Positions 1-8,125 of a stretch of 64,000 bases of DNA are shown in pieces (the first letter of the stretch is position 1; every line of letters begins with the position of its first letter). The stretch spans positions 62,001-126,000 of the forward strand of contig NZ_QKVL01000012.1 in NCBI RefSeq assembly GCF_003231275.1. The letters run 5' to 3'. The notes below the pieces were generated by a model. The model did not search any database. It saw only the letters and a program-made list of their open reading frames with translations, and was not told where the DNA came from. Both the position numbers and the translations under genes were made by a program. This DNA comes from Pseudomonas huaxiensis (lineage in GTDB: Bacteria; Pseudomonadota; Gammaproteobacteria; Pseudomonadales; Pseudomonadaceae).

Positions 1-999
1 ACCATGGACGCCATCGTCGCCGCCTGCCACGGTGAGCAACGCGCACTGAATGTCCGCGGCCCACTGGGCTTTGAGGTTGCCGCGCACTGGGGCTGGCTGG
101 CCGACAGCCGCACCGCGATCATCGAGATGGCCCAGGCCAGCGGCTTGCAATTGCTGACCCTGGATCAACGCGACGCCTGTCGCACCAGCACCTTCGGCAC
201 CGGCCAGTTGATCGGCGCGGCGCTGGATGCCGGCGCCGAGCGGATCATCCTGGCCATCGGCGGCAGCGCCACCAACGACGCTGGCAGCGGCATGCTCCGG
301 GCCCTCGGTCTGCGCACCTTCGATGCCCAAGGCAGCGAGCTGGAGGAGGGCGGTCTGGCCTTGTCGCAGGTCGCTCGCCTGGACGCCAGTGGTCTCGATC
401 CGCGTCTGGCCGGAGTGCGCCTGGAAGTGGCGGCGGACGTCGATAACCCGCTGTGTGGCAGCAACGGCGCCTCGGCGATCTTCGGTCCGCAAAAGGGCGC
501 GAGCCCTGAACAGGTCGAACTGCTAGATCATGCCCTCGGCCATTTCGCCGATCACTGCGCGCAACTGCTGGGCCGCGATGTGCGGGACTTCCCCGGTTGC
601 GGCGCTGCTGGCGGCATGGGTTTCGCCGCCAAGGCCTTTCTCGACGCGCAGTTCCGGCCGGGCATCGAAGTGGTCGCCGAACTGGCGGGCCTGGAGCAGG
701 CGGTGCAGGGCGCCGATCTGGTCATCACCGGCGAAGGTCGTTTCGACGCGCAGACCCTGCGCGGCAAGACGCCGTTCGGCGTAGCCCGCATCGCCCGCCG
801 CCACGGTGTTTCGGTGGTGGTGATCGCCGGCACCCTCGGTGAGGGCTATCAGGAACTGTATGACCACGGCATCGACGCCGCCTTTGCCGTCACCAACGGC
901 CCGATGACCCTGCAACAGGCCTGCGCCAATGCCGCGCCGCTGCTGGCGGCCCGGGCGGGTGACATCATCCGCTTGTGGAGCAGCGCCCGGCGCGGTTGA
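1..999 (+). CDS. Glycerate kinase (GarK/GlxK family), 5' end outside window
   Basis: Glycerate 2-kinase phosphorylates D-glycerate to 2-phosphoglycerate in the cytosol, feeding glycerate or glyoxylate carbon into lower glycolysis. The visible 332 residues lack about 50 N-terminal residues: the frame is open to base 1 and the family is about 380 residues long. The ATG at 4 is therefore probably internal. Family features seen include the glycine-rich AIGGSATNDAG segment near residue 83, DNPLCGSNGAS near residue 147 and the VITGEGRFDAQT motif near residue 240. The gene ends 1 bp before the stop of the convergent recombinase gene, so there is no room for a separate terminator. The family call is confident; the upstream operon cannot be seen. 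Confidence 0.9.
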   Translation, partial: TMDAIVAACHGEQRALNVRGPLGFEVAAHWGWLADSRTAIIEMAQASGLQLLTLDQRDACRTSTFGTGQLIGAALDAGAERIILAIGGSATNDAGSGMLRALGLRTFDAQGSELEEGGLALSQVARLDASGLDPRLAGVRLEVAADVDNPLCGSNGASAIFGPQKGASPEQVELLDHALGHFADHCAQLLGRDVRDFPGCGAAGGMGFAAKAFLDAQFRPGIEVVAELAGLEQAVQGADLVITGEGRFDAQTLRGKTPFGVARIARRHGVSVVVIAGTLGEGYQELYDHGIDAAFAVTNGPMTLQQACANAAPLLAARAGDIIRLWSSARRG

Positions 1000-1000
1000 T

Positions 1001-1957
1001 TCAGCCCGGCAACTGGCTCAGCGCCGGCACCAGCGGCGCTGACAGCTCAAGCTCACCGAACGAGGCGCTGGCGTCGACATAACGCAGCGCCGATTTCATG
1101 TCCCGCCAGCCCACGTGGCTCATCAGCGCCTTGGTATCCCAACCGTTGCTGCTGGCCCAGGTGGCGAAGCCGCGCCGCAACGAGTGGGCGCTGTAGGTTT
1201 CGGCGGGCAGCCCGGCGCCTTCAAAGATTCGCCGCAACAGCGCGATCAGGCTGCCGCTGTTCAGCGCTTCCTCACCGAGGTTGCCCCAACGGTCGAGCTT
1301 GCGGAACACCGGCCCGCGGGCGATCCCCGCCACGCGAATCCATTCCAGGTAAGCCTGCACCGGGCACAGGCTTTTCAGCGCCGGCATGCGGTGGGTCACC
1401 CCGCGTCCCTGGCGGTCGCCCTTGCTCTGCGCCAGGTACAACAGCATGCCGCCACCGGCCTGGGCCTGAATGTGCTCGACGCGCAAACGCGCCAACTCAT
1501 CGCCACGAAAGCCACGCCAGAAGCCGATCAGCAACAGCGCCGCATCCCGCCGGGCACGCAGCAGCGCCGGCAATGCCTGCTCGCGCTGGGCCTGTTCGGC
1601 GCACTGCTGCAGGTGGCTGATGGTGCGTTGCAGATGGTCCAGGGTCAGCGGCGCGGCCTGACGCTCCTGCGCCGGGTGCAGGGCACGGATTCCCTTGAGC
1701 ATCTGCCGCACCAGCGGCGCCTTGGTCGGGTCGGGAAACCCCTGGCTGACATGCCACTGTCCCAGCGCAGCAAGGCGCTGACGCAGAGTGTTGATCGAGT
1801 GCTCGCCGGCGAAATCCGCCAGGTAGCGGGCAATGCTGTCGGCGGTGGCGGGGAGGAAGCCGCCCCAGGTCACCTCGAAGTGCTCGATGGCCGAGCGGTA
1901 GCTGCGACGGGTGTTGTCGCGCACCGCAGCTTGCAGGTATTGGTCGATCGTGTTCAT
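1001..1957 (-). CDS. Tyrosine recombinase / site-specific integrase
   Basis: This 318-residue protein has the two-domain layout of XerC/phage-type integrases. The N-terminal SAM-like core-binding half is about residues 1-110 and the catalytic half follows. The catalytic set is visible: R151 in GFRGDELARL, K179 in AQSKGDR, H258 and R261 in HSLRRG, H281 in MSHVGW and the nucleophile Y293 in LRYVDA. It looks intact and active. Its ATG overlaps the stop of the lysR gene as ATGA, so translation should be coupled. No attachment site, prophage genes or direct repeats were found nearby, so it is not obviously part of a mobile element. It could invert or excise local DNA, or be a domesticated enzyme; its target is unknown. 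Confidence 0.9.
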   Translation of the reverse strand: MNTIDQYLQAAVRDNTRRSYRSAIEHFEVTWGGFLPATADSIARYLADFAGEHSINTLRQRLAALGQWHVSQGFPDPTKAPLVRQMLKGIRALHPAQERQAAPLTLDHLQRTISHLQQCAEQAQREQALPALLRARRDAALLLIGFWRGFRGDELARLRVEHIQAQAGGGMLLYLAQSKGDRQGRGVTHRMPALKSLCPVQAYLEWIRVAGIARGPVFRKLDRWGNLGEEALNSGSLIALLRRIFEGAGLPAETYSAHSLRRGFATWASSNGWDTKALMSHVGWRDMKSALRYVDASASFGELELSAPLVPALSQLPG

Positions 1958-2847
1958 GCGGCAGTCTCGCGGAATTCACGAAGGATAGTCAGGAATGCCT
2001 GCAACACCGGCGACAGATCACCTTTGCGGTACAGGCAATTCAGCTCGATCAGCGACGGCCGCCGACAGGCCAGCTCGCGATAGACCACCCCCGGCAAGCG
2101 CAGGTTGGTGGCTGCCCGCGGCACGATGCTCAGACCCATGCCACCGCCGACCAGAGCGATGGCGGTGGTGACGTCGGTGACTTCATGGGCGACGTGCGGC
2201 TGCGCGCCGTATTCGCCGAACATCTCGCGGATCTGCAGCGCCAGGCTGCTGCGCACGCCACGCGGGTAGAGAATCATCGGCTGGTCGAGGATCTGCTCCA
2301 GGTCGATGCAGCTTTCACCCGCCAGCGGGTGGCCTTCGCCTAGGGCCAGCATCAATGGCTCCTGACGTACCTCCTCCTGTTCGATATCCGGCTCGACCGG
2401 CACCAGGCGGTTGAAACCGATGGTCAGGCGGCGTTCGCGCAGGGCCTGGATCTGCGCGTCCTTATCCATCGGGTGCAGCGAAATGTGCACGTCCGGGTAG
2501 GCCGTGGTGAAGCGCTTGAGCACCTGGGGAATCAGGTCGAGGATCGACGAACCGAAGATACCGATGGCCAGGCTGCCACGCTGACCGGAGGACAGCAGCC
2601 GCGACTCTTCGGCGGCGAACTGCAGATCGCCGAGGATGCGCAAGGCGTGGTGATAGAAGGATTCGCCGGCCTCGGTCAGCGCCACGCGCTTGGAGTTGCG
2701 CTCCAGCAGTACCGCCGAGACGTCCTCTTCCAGTTGCTGGATCTGCCGGCTCAGGGCCGACTGGGAAATGTGCACGCGCTCGGCCGCACGGTTGAAGTTG
2801 AGCGCCTCGGCAACGGCGACGAAGTAACGCAACTGCCTGATTTCCAT
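1954..2847 (-). CDS. LysR-family transcriptional regulator of the meta-cleavage operon
   Basis: This is a 297-residue LysR-type regulator. The winged helix-turn-helix lies at about residues 1-60 (MEIRQLRYFVAVAE, then the recognition helix around SQSALSRQIQQLEE), and the effector domain fills the rest. The start at 2847 was chosen because it gives the canonical LysR N-terminus and has an AGGGA ribosome site; the frame stays open further upstream without family similarity. It is divergent from dmpE across 157 bp that hold a perfect 9-bp-arm palindrome (2881-2903). The likely role is effector-dependent activation of the catabolic operon and autoregulation. The effector is unknown. LysR control of a dmp-type lower pathway is less common than XylS, NtrC-type or MarR-type control. 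Confidence 0.9.
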   Translation of the reverse strand: MEIRQLRYFVAVAEALNFNRAAERVHISQSALSRQIQQLEEDVSAVLLERNSKRVALTEAGESFYHHALRILGDLQFAAEESRLLSSGQRGSLAIGIFGSSILDLIPQVLKRFTTAYPDVHISLHPMDKDAQIQALRERRLTIGFNRLVPVEPDIEQEEVRQEPLMLALGEGHPLAGESCIDLEQILDQPMILYPRGVRSSLALQIREMFGEYGAQPHVAHEVTDVTTAIALVGGGMGLSIVPRAATNLRLPGVVYRELACRRPSLIELNCLYRKGDLSPVLQAFLTILREFRETAA

Positions 2848-2880
2848 CGGCAATGTCCCTGACCAACTGAGGTGAAATAC

Positions 2881-2903
2881 AACGATGCGCCAAACGCATC
2901 GTT
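2881..2903. promoter_or_regulatory. Perfect palindrome, candidate LysR operator
   Basis: The arms AACGATGCG and CGCATCGTT match perfectly around a 5-base spacer in the divergent lysR-dmpE intergenic region. The site lies 34 bp upstream of the lysR start and about 100 bp upstream of dmpE, where a LysR recognition site is expected. The stretch just downstream (TATACAGTAT) could hold a -10 element. Operator function is inferred. Confidence 0.6.
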
Positions 2904-3004
2904 CGGTGACTATACAGTATTGGACTGCATTGTTTCCCGGTCGTACCTTGGCTCCACCGCCGCTGACTGCGGCAGGCCCAATACGGCATCCATGGCAGGT
3001 ACCC

Positions 3005-3790
3005 ATGCAGTCAAATCAATTCGAATCCGTGAGTGACGAGCTGTACCGCGCACTCAAGCACAACCAGCCGATCGAGCCGCTCACCGCGCGCTTCCCGCAG
3101 ATCACCCTGGAGCAGGCCTACGCCCTGCAACTGCGGGTGTTGGCGCGGCGCCAGGAAGAAGATGGCGAGAAGGTCATCGGCAAGAAAATCGGTGTTACCA
3201 GCGCGGCAGTGATGGCCCAGTTGAAGGTCGATCAGCCGGACTTCGGCCACCTCACCTCGGCGATGCTGCGCGAAGACGGCGCCGCCATCGAGGCCGCGAG
3301 TCTGATCGCGCCGAAGGCCGAAGGCGAGATTGCCTTCCTGCTCAAGCACGACCTGTCCGGTCCGGGCCTGACCGTCGCCGATGTCCTGCGCGCCACCGAA
3401 TGCGTGATGCCGTGCTTCGAAATCGTCGACTCGCGAATCCGCGACTGGAAAATCGCGATTCAGGACACCATCGCCGACAACGCCTCGTCCGGGCTGTTCG
3501 TGCTCGGTGATGCGGCGGTGTCGCCCCACGCCATCGACCTGTGCCTGACCGGCATGACCCTCGAACTCAACGGCGAAATCGCCCACACCGGCGCGGGCGC
3601 CGCGGCCCTGGGCCATCCGGCCAACGCGGTGGCCTGGCTGGCCAACACCCTGGGGCGCTTCGATATGGGCCTGAAGGCCGGCGAAGTGATCCTCTCCGGC
3701 GCGTTGTCGGCCATGGTGCCGGTCAAGGCCGGCGACAACCTGCGCATGAGCCTGGGCGGCATCGGCTCGGCCAGCGTGCGATTCATCTGA
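3005..3790 (+). CDS. dmpE: 2-hydroxypenta-2,4-dienoate (2-oxopent-4-enoate) hydratase
   Basis: The 261-residue enzyme adds water to 2-hydroxypenta-2,4-dienoate to give 4-hydroxy-2-oxovalerate, a late step of catechol meta-cleavage. The length equals that of DmpE. Family segments include the GKKIGVTS motif near residue 60, PKAEGEIAFLL, and FEIVDSRIRDWK, the shared fold and metal-site region of hydratases and 4-oxalocrotonate decarboxylases. The start at 3005 aligns with the family; an upstream in-frame ATG would add 40 non-conserved residues covering the promoter and operator. The gene is first in the operon and 17 bp ahead of the paralogous decarboxylase gene. The two enzymes usually form a complex so the unstable dienol is channelled. 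Confidence 0.93.
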   Translation: MQSNQFESVSDELYRALKHNQPIEPLTARFPQITLEQAYALQLRVLARRQEEDGEKVIGKKIGVTSAAVMAQLKVDQPDFGHLTSAMLREDGAAIEAASLIAPKAEGEIAFLLKHDLSGPGLTVADVLRATECVMPCFEIVDSRIRDWKIAIQDTIADNASSGLFVLGDAAVSPHAIDLCLTGMTLELNGEIAHTGAGAAALGHPANAVAWLANTLGRFDMGLKAGEVILSGALSAMVPVKAGDNLRMSLGGIGSASVRFI

Positions 3791-3807
3791 GCGACGGGGA
3801 ATCCTAC

Positions 3808-4596
3808 ATGTCACTGAATACCCAGACCATCGAACACCTGGCGCGCCATCTGGAAAACGCCGAGCGTTCGGTCAACGCGGTGCACAAGATTACCGACGAT
3901 TACCCGGACATGGACTGGCAGGACGCCTATGCCATCCAGGACGCCATCCGCGCGATCAAGGAGCAACGCGGCGTGCGCATCGCCGGGCTGAAAATGGGCC
4001 TGACCTCCCACGCCAAGATGCGCCAGATGGGCGTGATCGATCCGATCCACGGCTTTATTACCGACTACGGCTCGGTGCCCGAAGGCGGCGTGATCGATAC
4101 CCGCGAACTGATCCACCCGAAAGTCGAGGCGGAAATCGCCTTCGTCACCAACCGGCCGCTGTCCGGGCCGGGCTGCCATATCGGCACGGTTTTGGCGGCC
4201 ACCGACTTCGTCCTGCCGGCGGTGGAGGTGATCGACTCGCGTTACGAGAACTTCCGTTTCGACCTCAAGAGCGTGATCGCCGACAACACCTCCTCGGCGC
4301 GCTATGTGCTGGGCGGCCAGCCGCTGTCGGTGCAGGGCCTGGACCTGCGCAACCTCGGCGTGGTCATGGAGCGCAACGGGCGCATCGTCGCCACGGCCTC
4401 GGCCGCCGCGGTGCTCGGCCATCCGGCGCAGAGCGTGGCGATGCTGGCCAACATGCTCGGCGAGCGCGGTCGGGAAATTCCTGCCGGCACCCTGATCCTG
4501 ACCGGCGGCGTCACCGAAGCGGTAGCGGTGGAAGCCGGCGACAACATCAACGTGCGCTTCCAGCATCTGGGCAGCGTATCCATGCGGTTCGTTTGA
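3808..4596 (+). CDS. dmpH: 4-oxalocrotonate decarboxylase
   Basis: The 262-residue protein decarboxylates 2-oxo-3-hexenedioate (4-oxalocrotonate) to 2-hydroxypenta-2,4-dienoate, and typically acts in complex with the DmpE hydratase. It is clearly paralogous to the preceding gene product: both share GLKMGLTS or GKKIGVTS, HPKVEAEIAF or PKAEGEIAF, and EVIDSRYENF or EIVDSRIRDW. Assignment as decarboxylase rather than a second hydratase rests on the DmpH/XylI-like N-terminus and the pairing with tautomerase. The start at 3808 follows a GGGGA ribosome site. The next gene is the tautomerase that makes its substrate tautomer. Confidence 0.92.
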   Translation: MSLNTQTIEHLARHLENAERSVNAVHKITDDYPDMDWQDAYAIQDAIRAIKEQRGVRIAGLKMGLTSHAKMRQMGVIDPIHGFITDYGSVPEGGVIDTRELIHPKVEAEIAFVTNRPLSGPGCHIGTVLAATDFVLPAVEVIDSRYENFRFDLKSVIADNTSSARYVLGGQPLSVQGLDLRNLGVVMERNGRIVATASAAAVLGHPAQSVAMLANMLGERGREIPAGTLILTGGVTEAVAVEAGDNINVRFQHLGSVSMRFV

Positions 4597-4617
4597 ATTC
4601 ACGGGAGAGCATTGACC

Positions 4618-4809
4618 ATGCCCATCATGCAGGTCCACCTCATTGCCGGACGCAGTGAAGAACAGAAGGCGCGCCTGATCGAAGCGCTGTCGGCGGCGGC
4701 GGTCGAGGCGCTGGATGCGCCGCTGGAGTCGGTGCGGGTGATCATCAACGAGATCCCCGCCAGCGATTTCGGCATCGCCGGGCAGACCGCCAAGCAACGC
4801 GGACGCTAG
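4618..4809 (+). CDS. dmpI: 4-oxalocrotonate tautomerase
   Basis: A 63-codon gene for the small hexameric tautomerase that converts 2-hydroxymuconate to 2-oxo-3-hexenedioate. After removal of the initiator Met, the catalytic Pro1 is at the N-terminus. Counting from it, Arg11, Arg39 and Phe50, the other known active-site residues of 4-OT, are all in place. The ATG at 4618 was preferred over a TTG two codons upstream because only this start exposes Pro1; a GGGAG ribosome site lies about 10 bases before it. With dmpH, dmpC and dmpE it completes the dehydrogenase branch of the pathway. Confidence 0.95.
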   Translation: MPIMQVHLIAGRSEEQKARLIEALSAAAVEALDAPLESVRVIINEIPASDFGIAGQTAKQRGR

Positions 4810-4863
4810 GGCTTTGAAAGCCAGCCTCGCGGTTCCTGAATAATGATAACGACAGGGAATCCC

Positions 4864-5790
4864 ATGAACGCAACCACGACACGCAGCAAAGTGGCGATCA
4901 TCGGTTCGGGCAATATCGGCACCGACCTGATGATCAAAGTGCTGCGCCACGGGCATCACGTCGAGATGGCCGCGATGGTCGGCATCGACCCGGCCTCCGA
5001 CGGCCTGGCCCGGGCCCGGCGCCTGGGCGTGGCGACCACCGACGGCGGCCTCGACGGGCTGCTGGCACTGCCGGGTTTCAAGGACATCGGCATCGTCTTC
5101 GACGCCACTTCGGCCCAGGCCCATGCTCGCCACAATCAGGTGTTGCAGGCCCACGGCGTGCGGGTCATCGACCTCACGCCTGCGGCGCTCGGCCCTTATG
5201 TGATCCCGGCGATAAACCTGGACGACCAACTCGATGCCGGCAATCTGAACATGGTGACCTGCGGCGGCCAGGCGACCATCCCCATCGTCAAGGCGGTGTC
5301 GCAGGTGACCCGGGTGCATTACGCCGAAATCGTCGCCTCGATTTCCAGCCGCTCCGCCGGTCCCGGCACCCGAGCCAATATCGACGAATTCACCGAGACC
5401 ACCAGCCGTGCCATCGAGCAGTTGGGCGGTGCGCAGCGGGGCAAGGCGATCATCATCCTAAACCCGGCCGAGCCGCCGCCGATCATGCGCGACAGCGTGT
5501 TCGTGCTGTGCGAGCCGGCGGACCGCGAGGCGATCGGGGCCAGTGTCCAGGCCATGGTCGAGCGGGTACAGGGTTACGTGCCCGGTTACCGGCTCAAGCA
5601 GTCGGTGCAGTTCGAGGACCTGGAGGTGCCGGTGAACGTGCCGGGTCTGGGTTGGCGGCAGGGGCTGAAGGTGTCGGTTTTCCTCGAAGTGGAGGGCGCG
5701 GCGCATTATCTGCCGGCGTATGCCGGGAACCTCGACATCATGACCTCGGCAGCGCTGGCGTGCGCCGAGCGAATTGCCGCGAATATGTAA
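4864..5790 (+). CDS. dmpF: Acetaldehyde dehydrogenase (acylating)
   Basis: The 308-residue CoA-dependent enzyme oxidises acetaldehyde to acetyl-CoA with NAD+. It works in a channelling complex with aldolase DmpG. The Rossmann motif [11 protein letters not shown] lies near residues 11-20 and the catalytic Cys is C132 in [10 protein letters not shown]. The start at 4864 follows an ACAGGGA ribosome site; the ATG at 4843 would add seven residues. The usual dmpFG adjacency is broken here: dmpF sits before the dioxygenase genes and dmpG is about 3.8 kb downstream. A REP palindrome follows the gene. Confidence 0.95.
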   Translation: MNATTTRSKVAIIGSGNIGTDLMIKVLRHGHHVEMAAMVGIDPASDGLARARRLGVATTDGGLDGLLALPGFKDIGIVFDATSAQAHARHNQVLQAHGVRVIDLTPAALGPYVIPAINLDDQLDAGNLNMVTCGGQATIPIVKAVSQVTRVHYAEIVASISSRSAGPGTRANIDEFTETTSRAIEQLGGAQRGKAIIILNPAEPPPIMRDSVFVLCEPADREAIGASVQAMVERVQGYVPGYRLKQSVQFEDLEVPVNVPGLGWRQGLKVSVFLEVEGAAHYLPAYAGNLDIMTSAALACAERIAANM

Positions 5791-5810
5791 CGAACCTTGC
5801 CCCCCTTCTT

Positions 5811-5879
5811 GTAGGAGCGAGCTTGCTCGCGATAGCGCAATGTCCGGTCTGGCGCCATCGCGAGCAAGCTCGCTCCTAC
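5811..5879. repeat. REP-type palindrome between dmpF and dmpB
   Basis: Perfect 23-bp inverted arms at 5811-5833 and 5857-5879, starting GTAGGAGCGAGCTTGCTCGC, flank a 23-base loop. This is the familiar Pseudomonas REP/BIME sequence. The transcript would form a very stable stem inside the catabolic operon. It could attenuate or stabilise the mRNA and so separate dmpEHIF from the second half. There is no T-run, so it is not a classic terminator. Confidence 0.9.
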
Positions 5880-5916
5880 GGGGTTCACAACAATAACGAC
5901 AACAACAGGTGAAGAA

Positions 5917-6840
5917 ATGAGAAAAGGCGTACTCCGCCCCGGCCACGTGCAGATCCGGGTCATGGACATGACCGAGGCACTCAAGCACTACGTCGAACTG
6001 TTGGGCCTGATCGTGACGCATCAGGACAACCTGGGCCGCATCTACCTCAAGGGCTGGACCGAAACCGACCGTTTCTCCGTGGTGCTGGTCCAGGCCGAGG
6101 TGCCGGGCATGGATTTCATGGGCTTCAAGGTCCGCGACGAGCAGACCCTGCTGTCCCTCACCGAAGACCTCAAGGCCTGGGGCTGCCAGGTCGAACAGAT
6201 CCCCGCCGGCGAGCTGGATTTCTGCGGTCGTCGCGTGCGCTTCCTGTGCCCGACCGGCCACTGGATCGAGTTGTACGCCGACAAGGAATACACCGGCAAA
6301 TGGGGCGTGCGGGAAATCAATCCGGAGGCCTGGCCCCGTGGCCTGCGCGGCATGCGCGTGACCGCCTTCGACCACTGCCAGTTGCACGGCGCCAACCTGC
6401 GCGAAAACCGCGAGCTGTTCTGCGAGGTGCTGGGCTTCCACGTCACCGAGCAGGTGGTCGGTGACGACGGCGAGAGCGTGGCCGACTGGCTGTCGCTGTC
6501 GATCAAGGCCCACGACATCGCCTTCGTCGGCGACGGCAACACCGGCGCCTTCCACCACGCCGCGTTCCTGCTGGATAGCTGGGAAGGGCTGCTGCGCGCC
6601 GGCGACCTGCTGTCGATGACCGACACCTCGCTGGATGTCGGCCCGACCCGCCACGGCATCACCCACGGCCAGTCGATGTACTTTTTCGACCCGTCCGGCA
6701 ACCGCAACGAAGTGTTCGCCGGGGGCGACGTGCATTACCCGGACCAGAAGCCGGTGATCTGGCGCGAGCAGGACCTGGGCAAGGCGATCTTCTATCACAG
6801 CCGCGTGCTCAACGAGCGCTTCCTCACGGTGATGACCTGA
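5917..6840 (+). CDS. dmpB: Catechol 2,3-dioxygenase, copy 1 (more divergent)
   Basis: This 307-residue extradiol dioxygenase opens catechol to 2-hydroxymuconic semialdehyde. Two glyoxalase/VOC modules are present. The Fe(II) ligands H153, H214 and E265, and the active-site residues H199, H246 and Y255, fall at exactly the XylE numbers. The N-terminus is XylE-like, but it differs from copy 2 at many positions, for example VTHQDNLGR against ETGRDEQGR and [13 protein letters not shown] against [13 protein letters not shown]. This may mean a different substituent preference. It opens the second half of the operon, just after the REP, and is followed by the reactivating ferredoxin gene. It is not an assembly duplicate, given the divergence. 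Confidence 0.93.
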   Translation: MRKGVLRPGHVQIRVMDMTEALKHYVELLGLIVTHQDNLGRIYLKGWTETDRFSVVLVQAEVPGMDFMGFKVRDEQTLLSLTEDLKAWGCQVEQIPAGELDFCGRRVRFLCPTGHWIELYADKEYTGKWGVREINPEAWPRGLRGMRVTAFDHCQLHGANLRENRELFCEVLGFHVTEQVVGDDGESVADWLSLSIKAHDIAFVGDGNTGAFHHAAFLLDSWEGLLRAGDLLSMTDTSLDVGPTRHGITHGQSMYFFDPSGNRNEVFAGGDVHYPDQKPVIWREQDLGKAIFYHSRVLNERFLTVMT

Positions 6841-6856
6841 GTCGGGAGGCACGGGC

Positions 6857-7162
6857 ATGGACGATGGCTTTCAGGTGCGCCTGGCCAGTGGCGAGCGTTT
6901 CCGGGTGCTGCCGCAGGAATCGCTGCTCGGCGCCATGGAGCGCCAGGGCCGGCATTGCATTGAAGTGGGCTGCCGCGGCGGGGGCTGCGGCGTGTGCAAG
7001 ATCCGCGTGCTCGAAGGCGAGGTCCATCGCGGCCCGACCAGCGCCGCGCGGGTCACCCCCGAAGAACGAGAGCAGGGCTATGCGCTGGCCTGCCGGACTT
7101 ATCCGCGCAGTGACCTGCTGATTGAAAGAACGGTCGATCCGGTACGTCGGGTCGCCGGGTGA
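6857..7162 (+). CDS. dmpQ: 2Fe-2S ferredoxin that reactivates catechol 2,3-dioxygenase (XylT/DmpQ type)
   Basis: This 101-residue plant-type ferredoxin has cluster ligands C39, C44, C47 and C79 in the spacing C-x4-C-x2-C-x31-C. XylT/DmpQ proteins re-reduce the active-site iron of catechol 2,3-dioxygenase after mechanism-based inactivation by substituted catechols. It sits between two dioxygenase genes, 16 bp after the first and 29 bp before the second, so it may serve both. The start at 6857 follows GGGAGG. Its presence suggests the pathway meets 4-alkyl or otherwise inactivating catechols. Confidence 0.93.
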   Translation: MDDGFQVRLASGERFRVLPQESLLGAMERQGRHCIEVGCRGGGCGVCKIRVLEGEVHRGPTSAARVTPEEREQGYALACRTYPRSDLLIERTVDPVRRVAG

Positions 7163-7191
7163 ATTCATAACAATGACAACAGGTATTCATC

Positions 7192-8115
7192 ATGAAAAAA
7201 GGCGTATTGCGTCCTGGCCACGTCCAGTTACGGGTGCTGGACATGGCCCAGGCACTGGAGCACTACATCAACCTGCTCGGTCTGATCGAAACCGGGCGTG
7301 ACGAGCAAGGCCGGGTCTACCTCAAGGCCTGGACCGAGGTGGAGAAATTCTCCGTGGTGCTGGTGGAAGCCGACGAGGCCGGCATGGACTTCATGGCCTA
7401 CAAGGTGATCGACGAGCCAACCCTGGAAAGCCTCGAAGGCGAACTGCGCGCCTGGGGCTGCACGGTGCGCAACCTGCCCGCCGGCGACCTGCAGGGTTGC
7501 GGGCGGCGGGTGCAGTTCGACCTGCCGTCCGGGCATGTCTTCGAGCTGTACGCGGACAAGGAATACACCGGCAAGTGGGGCGTCTCTGACTTCAACCCGG
7601 AAGCCTGGCCGCGTGGCCTGAAAGGCATGCGCGCGGTGCGTTTCGACCACTGCCTGCTGTACGGCGGCGAACTCCAGGCCACTTACGACCTGCTGGTCGA
7701 GGTGCTGGGTTTCTACCTCGCCGAGCAAGTGGTGGACGACCAGGGCAAGCGCATTGCCCAGTTCATGAGCCTGGCCACCAAGGCCCACGACGTGGCCTTT
7801 ATCCAGCACGCCGAGCAGGGCCGCCTGCACCACGTGTCGTTCTACCTGGAAACCTGGGACGACGTGCTGCGCGCCGCCGACCTGATTTCCATGACCAATT
7901 CCTCGCTGGACATCGGCCCGACCCGCCACGGCCTGACCCACGGCAAGACGGTGTACTTCTTCGACCCGTCGGGCAACCGCAACGAGGTGTTCGCCGGGGG
8001 TGACTACAACTACCCGGACCACAAGCCGCAGACCTGGTCGGCGGATGAACTGGGCAAGGCGATCTTCTACCACGACCGTGCCCTGAACGAACGCTTCCTG
8101 ACCGTACTGACCTGA
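7192..8115 (+). CDS. dmpB: Catechol 2,3-dioxygenase, copy 2 (XylE-like)
   Basis: A second 307-residue extradiol dioxygenase of the XylE family, with the same Fe(II) ligands H153, H214 and E265. By eye it is closer to classical XylE than copy 1, sharing for example [22 protein letters not shown] and the [10 protein letters not shown] segment near the C-terminus. It is followed 10 bp later by the semialdehyde dehydrogenase gene, the usual place for dmpB in dmp/xyl operons. The ancestral arrangement was thus probably dmpQ-dmpB-dmpC, with copy 1 an added paralogue. Both proteins look complete and functional. Confidence 0.95.
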   Translation: MKKGVLRPGHVQLRVLDMAQALEHYINLLGLIETGRDEQGRVYLKAWTEVEKFSVVLVEADEAGMDFMAYKVIDEPTLESLEGELRAWGCTVRNLPAGDLQGCGRRVQFDLPSGHVFELYADKEYTGKWGVSDFNPEAWPRGLKGMRAVRFDHCLLYGGELQATYDLLVEVLGFYLAEQVVDDQGKRIAQFMSLATKAHDVAFIQHAEQGRLHHVSFYLETWDDVLRAADLISMTNSSLDIGPTRHGLTHGKTVYFFDPSGNRNEVFAGGDYNYPDHKPQTWSADELGKAIFYHDRALNERFLTVLT

Positions 8116-8125
8116 GGGCTGTCCC

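Noticed and set aside
1001..1957. Recombinase as evidence of a prophage or integron
   Set aside because: No phage genes, attC-like repeats or direct-repeat borders were seen nearby.
5917..8115. Tandem dioxygenases as an assembly duplication
   Set aside because: The two genes differ at many codons along their length and are separated by a ferredoxin gene.
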